Assembly (NCBI GenBank): GCA_017459485.1
Contig: JAFUCW010000271.1
Coordinates: forward strand, 1 to 17,365
Source: Eggerthellaceae bacterium
Lineage (GTDB): Bacteria > Actinomycetota > Coriobacteriia > Coriobacteriales > Eggerthellaceae
Length of the DNA stretch: 17,365 nt
Direction: 5' to 3'
This document shows positions 14,652 to 17,365 of this stretch, piece by piece. The notes beneath the pieces were generated by a model. The model was not told the origin of the DNA. It searched no databases and saw only the letters and a list, made by a program, of their open reading frames with translations. The position numbers and the translations under genes are program-made. The first letter of the stretch is position 1. Each line of letters starts with the position of its first letter.

Positions 14652-17365
14652 ATGGTTTCCAGGAAACGAGAAAAGAAAAAGACGAGGTTGGTCCTCAATC
14701 GGGGCCTGCTGGCAAACAGCGAGCGAGTCGTGCGGGTCGTGTCCGCTCTTGTCCTTTCGATTTCATGCGCGGCGCTTTCCTTCACCGATCTGGGCTTTGC
14801 AGGTATTGGATTGGACGGAAACTACAGTGCGTACGCTATCGTGCTGTTGCAGCCTATTGCTCTTGGCGCATTGTTGCTAGGGACATTGCCAGGCGCCGGC
14901 ATAGGCTTGTTCGCGGGTGTGGTCTCGTACGCGCATTCGTTGGTGTTGCCACTCGACTACTACGAGCTCGCCTACGTTAACGCGTTTACGTCGATCGTCA
15001 TGTTAACCGTTGTCGGCTTCCTTCTTGGGGTTCTTTTCGCTTTCGTTCTACGCAATAATCCCTCTCAGGTCAGACGCGTTATCTACATCTTGTTAGTGTG
15101 TGGCGCGGTGTCGACCATCTACAGCCTGGTGTTTGCCACCAACGTTATTGTTACGCTCATAGAGTATCTGGCGGAAAGCGGCATGGTTGCCAGAGAGAGC
15201 GTCGGGGTAGACCCCAAAGTGCAAGCGCTAATTTCGTCGACAGCGATGAGCATCGGCGACGTGTCCCTGCAGATTGTCTTCGACGCGTTGATCATGACGA
15301 TTCTCTGCTGCATAGCCGATTACGTCGTAAGAAGGAGCTTGCGCAGGCGCGGCCCGTTGGGCTTGCGGGCTAAATTCCTTTTCTTGCTTGCAGTTGCGGT
15401 TCTTGCTGTGTTCATGGTCACCTCTGGCGGAGGGTTTGTCGCCATCACGCAAGGATCTATTGCCGATGCGGAAACAGACATGTCCGACGAGGTCAAATAC
15501 CTTTGCAACCAGTTGCGGGAAAACACCAATCAGCAGTTGGTGCTCGGTCGTTTCTTGGAGAGCGCGCAAATCGACCTTATGACTCTTTCGGACGAGAATT
15601 TCGACGCGCTTGCCACGACCGTTTCCTACAAGCACTTGCTCAATGGCTACTCGAAAAGCGAAGACGGAATCGTCATCGTCCTGCTCAACGATTTAATCGT
15701 GATCAGCGACGACGATCATTTCGAGCCGACGACCGAGGTCTCCGATTATTTCAGCCCCGAAAGCGTGGATGCGATAAAGCTTAGTGCTGCAACCGGCACC
15801 ATCAAGCGCATTGTGTTCGACGAACGGTATGGGACTACGCTGAAAGAAGCAATTGACGAAAGCGACAGCATCACTTCTCAGCTTGCTTACGTGGTTGCCG
15901 CGGAAGCGGAAGGTGCCTTCATTGGGGACGACTTCCAGGTTGCCGACACGCCGAATGATTCCGATGCCAAGATGGGCAACTACACGGTAATGATAATGCG
16001 CACTGCGGACATGGTGTTCCGCGACCGGTCAAACGTTATGTTTTGGACGACGCTTCTGACGTTCATCCTCCTGTCGGTGGTCTTCGCCCTTACCGCACTG
16101 CTGCTCAACAGGATAGTTGCACGGCGTATCGACGAAACCAACGGAGTGCTCGCCCGCGTGACGGAAGGCGACCTTGACGCGCGTGTCGCAGTGCGTGACA
16201 CCGTCGAGTTCGAATCCTTGTCCGATCGCATCAACGGTACGGTTGTGGCGCTCAAAGGCTGGATCAAGGAGGCGGAGACGCGTATGGACGCGGAGCTTGC
16301 CACCGCAAAGGCGATCCAGGAGTCGGCGTTGCCGCGTATCTTCCCGCCCTTCCCCGACATCTTGCGGTTCGACATCTACGCAACCATGAACGCCGCGAAA
16401 GAGGTGGGCGGGGACTTCTACGACTTCTTCCTGATCGGCGACGACTGCACCGACAAGAGCGGGAAGCTGGGCTTTATCGTTGCAGACGTGAGCGGCAAGG
16501 GGGTTCCGGCTGCGTTGTTTATGATGCAGGCCAAGACGCTCATACGCGACTATCTGGAAAACGGTGTGGAGTTGGGTGAAGCGATCGAGAACGTCAACAG
16601 GCAACTGTGCGACGGCAACGAGTCGGGAATGTTCGTTACAGCGTGGGTCGGCGTGCTCGAGTACGCGACGGGCCACGTGGACTACGTCAACGCAGGGCAC
16701 AATCCTCCGCTGTTCTGGCAGGACGGGCAATGGCGTTGGCTCGAAGACCGCTCGGGCCTGCCTCTGGGTTTGTTCGACGGCTTGCCCTACGAGGCGTTTT
16801 CGGTCGATTGCAGCATCGGCGACCAATTCCTGCTCTACACCGACGGCGTCACCGAAGCAATGAGCGAAGAAGGCGAGCTTTACGGCGAGGACCGGCTGAA
16901 GAAGAAGGCAGACGAATCCTTCGTCCTGCATCCGCGCGAGCTTGTCAACGGCGTGCGGCAGAGCGTTGCGAAGCATGCAGGGGGGGCAGAGCAGTCCGAC
17001 GACATCACTATGTTAGCGCTGGAGGTAGGCGTTCCTCCCGAGATTACTGCTACGTTGATCGTGGAGGCGGATGTCGACGAGCTTCCTCACGTGAATCGCT
17101 TCATTCACACCGAGCTCGACCGGCGTCTTTGTCCGCTGAAGGTGCAGCATCAGCTTGACATCGCGGTGGAAGAGCTGTTCGTGAACGTGGCCCACTACGC
17201 TTATCCGAACGCCACGCCCGAACGGCCCGGCATGGTGCGCGTAAGCTATACCTACAGTGCCGACCCGCCTTCGGTTACCGTTGATATTTCCGACGACGGG
17301 GTGCCCTACGACCCCCTTGCCAAGCCCGATGCGGTGACGCCCGACAACATCGAAGACGTTCCTAT
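14652..17365 (+). CDS. Membrane SpoIIE-type PP2C phosphatase with HAMP and RsbW-like ATPase domain (3' end outside the window)
   Basis: At least 904 codons are open from the ATG at 14652 to the window edge without a stop. About seven membrane helices (27-46, 58-78, 80-100, 108-134, 142-168, 205-226, 240-265) are followed by an extracytoplasmic domain (about 266-465) and another helix (466-488). A HAMP-like segment (about 490-540) comes next. The SpoIIE/PP2C domain (about 550-790) has EVGGDFYDFF, VADVSGKGVPAALF, AGHNPP, LLYTDGVTEA and SDDITMLAL with the metal-binding acids. The C-terminal GHKL ATPase region begins near 800, with the N-box QLDIAVEELFVNVAHYAYP and the G1-like DISDDGVPYDP. Known homologues dephosphorylate STAS anti-anti-sigma proteins, while the ATPase type phosphorylates them. 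The ribosome site is weak (AGG seven bases upstream). The partner STAS protein may lie beyond the window. The input signal is unknown. Confidence 0.93.
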   Translation, partial: MVSRKREKKKTRLVLNRGLLANSERVVRVVSALVLSISCAALSFTDLGFAGIGLDGNYSAYAIVLLQPIALGALLLGTLPGAGIGLFAGVVSYAHSLVLPLDYYELAYVNAFTSIVMLTVVGFLLGVLFAFVLRNNPSQVRRVIYILLVCGAVSTIYSLVFATNVIVTLIEYLAESGMVARESVGVDPKVQALISSTAMSIGDVSLQIVFDALIMTILCCIADYVVRRSLRRRGPLGLRAKFLFLLAVAVLAVFMVTSGGGFVAITQGSIADAETDMSDEVKYLCNQLRENTNQQLVLGRFLESAQIDLMTLSDENFDALATTVSYKHLLNGYSKSEDGIVIVLLNDLIVISDDDHFEPTTEVSDYFSPESVDAIKLSAATGTIKRIVFDERYGTTLKEAIDESDSITSQLAYVVAAEAEGAFIGDDFQVADTPNDSDAKMGNYTVMIMRTADMVFRDRSNVMFWTTLLTFILLSVVFALTALLLNRIVARRIDETNGVLARVTEGDLDARVAVRDTVEFESLSDRINGTVVALKGWIKEAETRMDAELATAKAIQESALPRIFPPFPDILRFDIYATMNAAKEVGGDFYDFFLIGDDCTDKSGKLGFIVADVSGKGVPAALFMMQAKTLIRDYLENGVELGEAIENVNRQLCDGNESGMFVTAWVGVLEYATGHVDYVNAGHNPPLFWQDGQWRWLEDRSGLPLGLFDGLPYEAFSVDCSIGDQFLLYTDGVTEAMSEEGELYGEDRLKKKADESFVLHPRELVNGVRQSVAKHAGGAEQSDDITMLALEVGVPPEITATLIVEADVDELPHVNRFIHTELDRRLCPLKVQHQLDIAVEELFVNVAHYAYPNATPERPGMVRVSYTYSADPPSVTVDISDDGVPYDPLAKPDAVTPDNIEDVP

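Noticed and set aside
16029..16976. Minus-strand open frame of 315 codons opposite the phosphatase gene
   Set aside because: It overlaps the conserved SpoIIE motifs read on the plus strand, and its composition (rich in His, Arg, Val) is typical of an antisense shadow.

Overview
The window looks like chromosome from a moderately GC-rich anaerobic actinobacterium, most likely a gut Coriobacteriia/Eggerthellaceae-type organism. This is inferred from the anaerobic-type (cbi) cobalamin genes, a stand-alone TrpB2-type tryptophan synthase under a T-box, and a large membrane SpoIIE-type phosphatase. I could not confirm the taxon by search.

Left part (66-9777, all minus strand): a cobalamin (vitamin B12) biosynthesis region in two transcriptional blocks. 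The upstream block reads cbiH - cbiJ - cbiET - cbiA - (possible 34-codon ORF) - cbiB. It covers ring contraction, reduction, C5/C15 methylation with decarboxylation, a,c-diamide formation and aminopropanol attachment. The downstream block reads cobD (threonine-phosphate decarboxylase) - cbiP - cbiC - cobT, packed with 4-base overlaps. The cbiB frame is full length but carries an in-frame amber codon at about codon 195, so the pathway may be broken at aminopropanol attachment. A dyad, AATGT-N2-ACATT, occurs twice upstream of cobD and once just beyond cobT. I see no cobalamin riboswitch, so these dyads are candidate protein operators.

Middle (10064-11934): a minus-strand class II (fuculose-phosphate type) aldolase with all four metal ligands, divergent from a plus-strand secreted protein of unknown family. 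The secreted protein has His, Cys and Arg at sortase-like spacing. The divergent intergenic region holds several palindromes around possible -10 elements.

Right part: a minus-strand trpB2 gene (12029-13456) with a leader of about 410 bases. The leader contains a promoter, a complete tryptophan-specific T-box (specifier TGG, acceptor bulge TGGC) and an intrinsic terminator. Tryptophan shortage, sensed as uncharged tRNA-Trp, should switch the gene on. Beyond it, on the plus strand, lie an ECF-like sigma factor and a very large membrane protein running off the right edge. That protein joins an N-terminal multi-pass membrane region, an extracytoplasmic domain, HAMP, a SpoIIE/PP2C phosphatase and an RsbW-like ATPase, which suggests a partner-switching signalling module. 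No tRNA, rRNA, CRISPR array or insertion sequence was seen.
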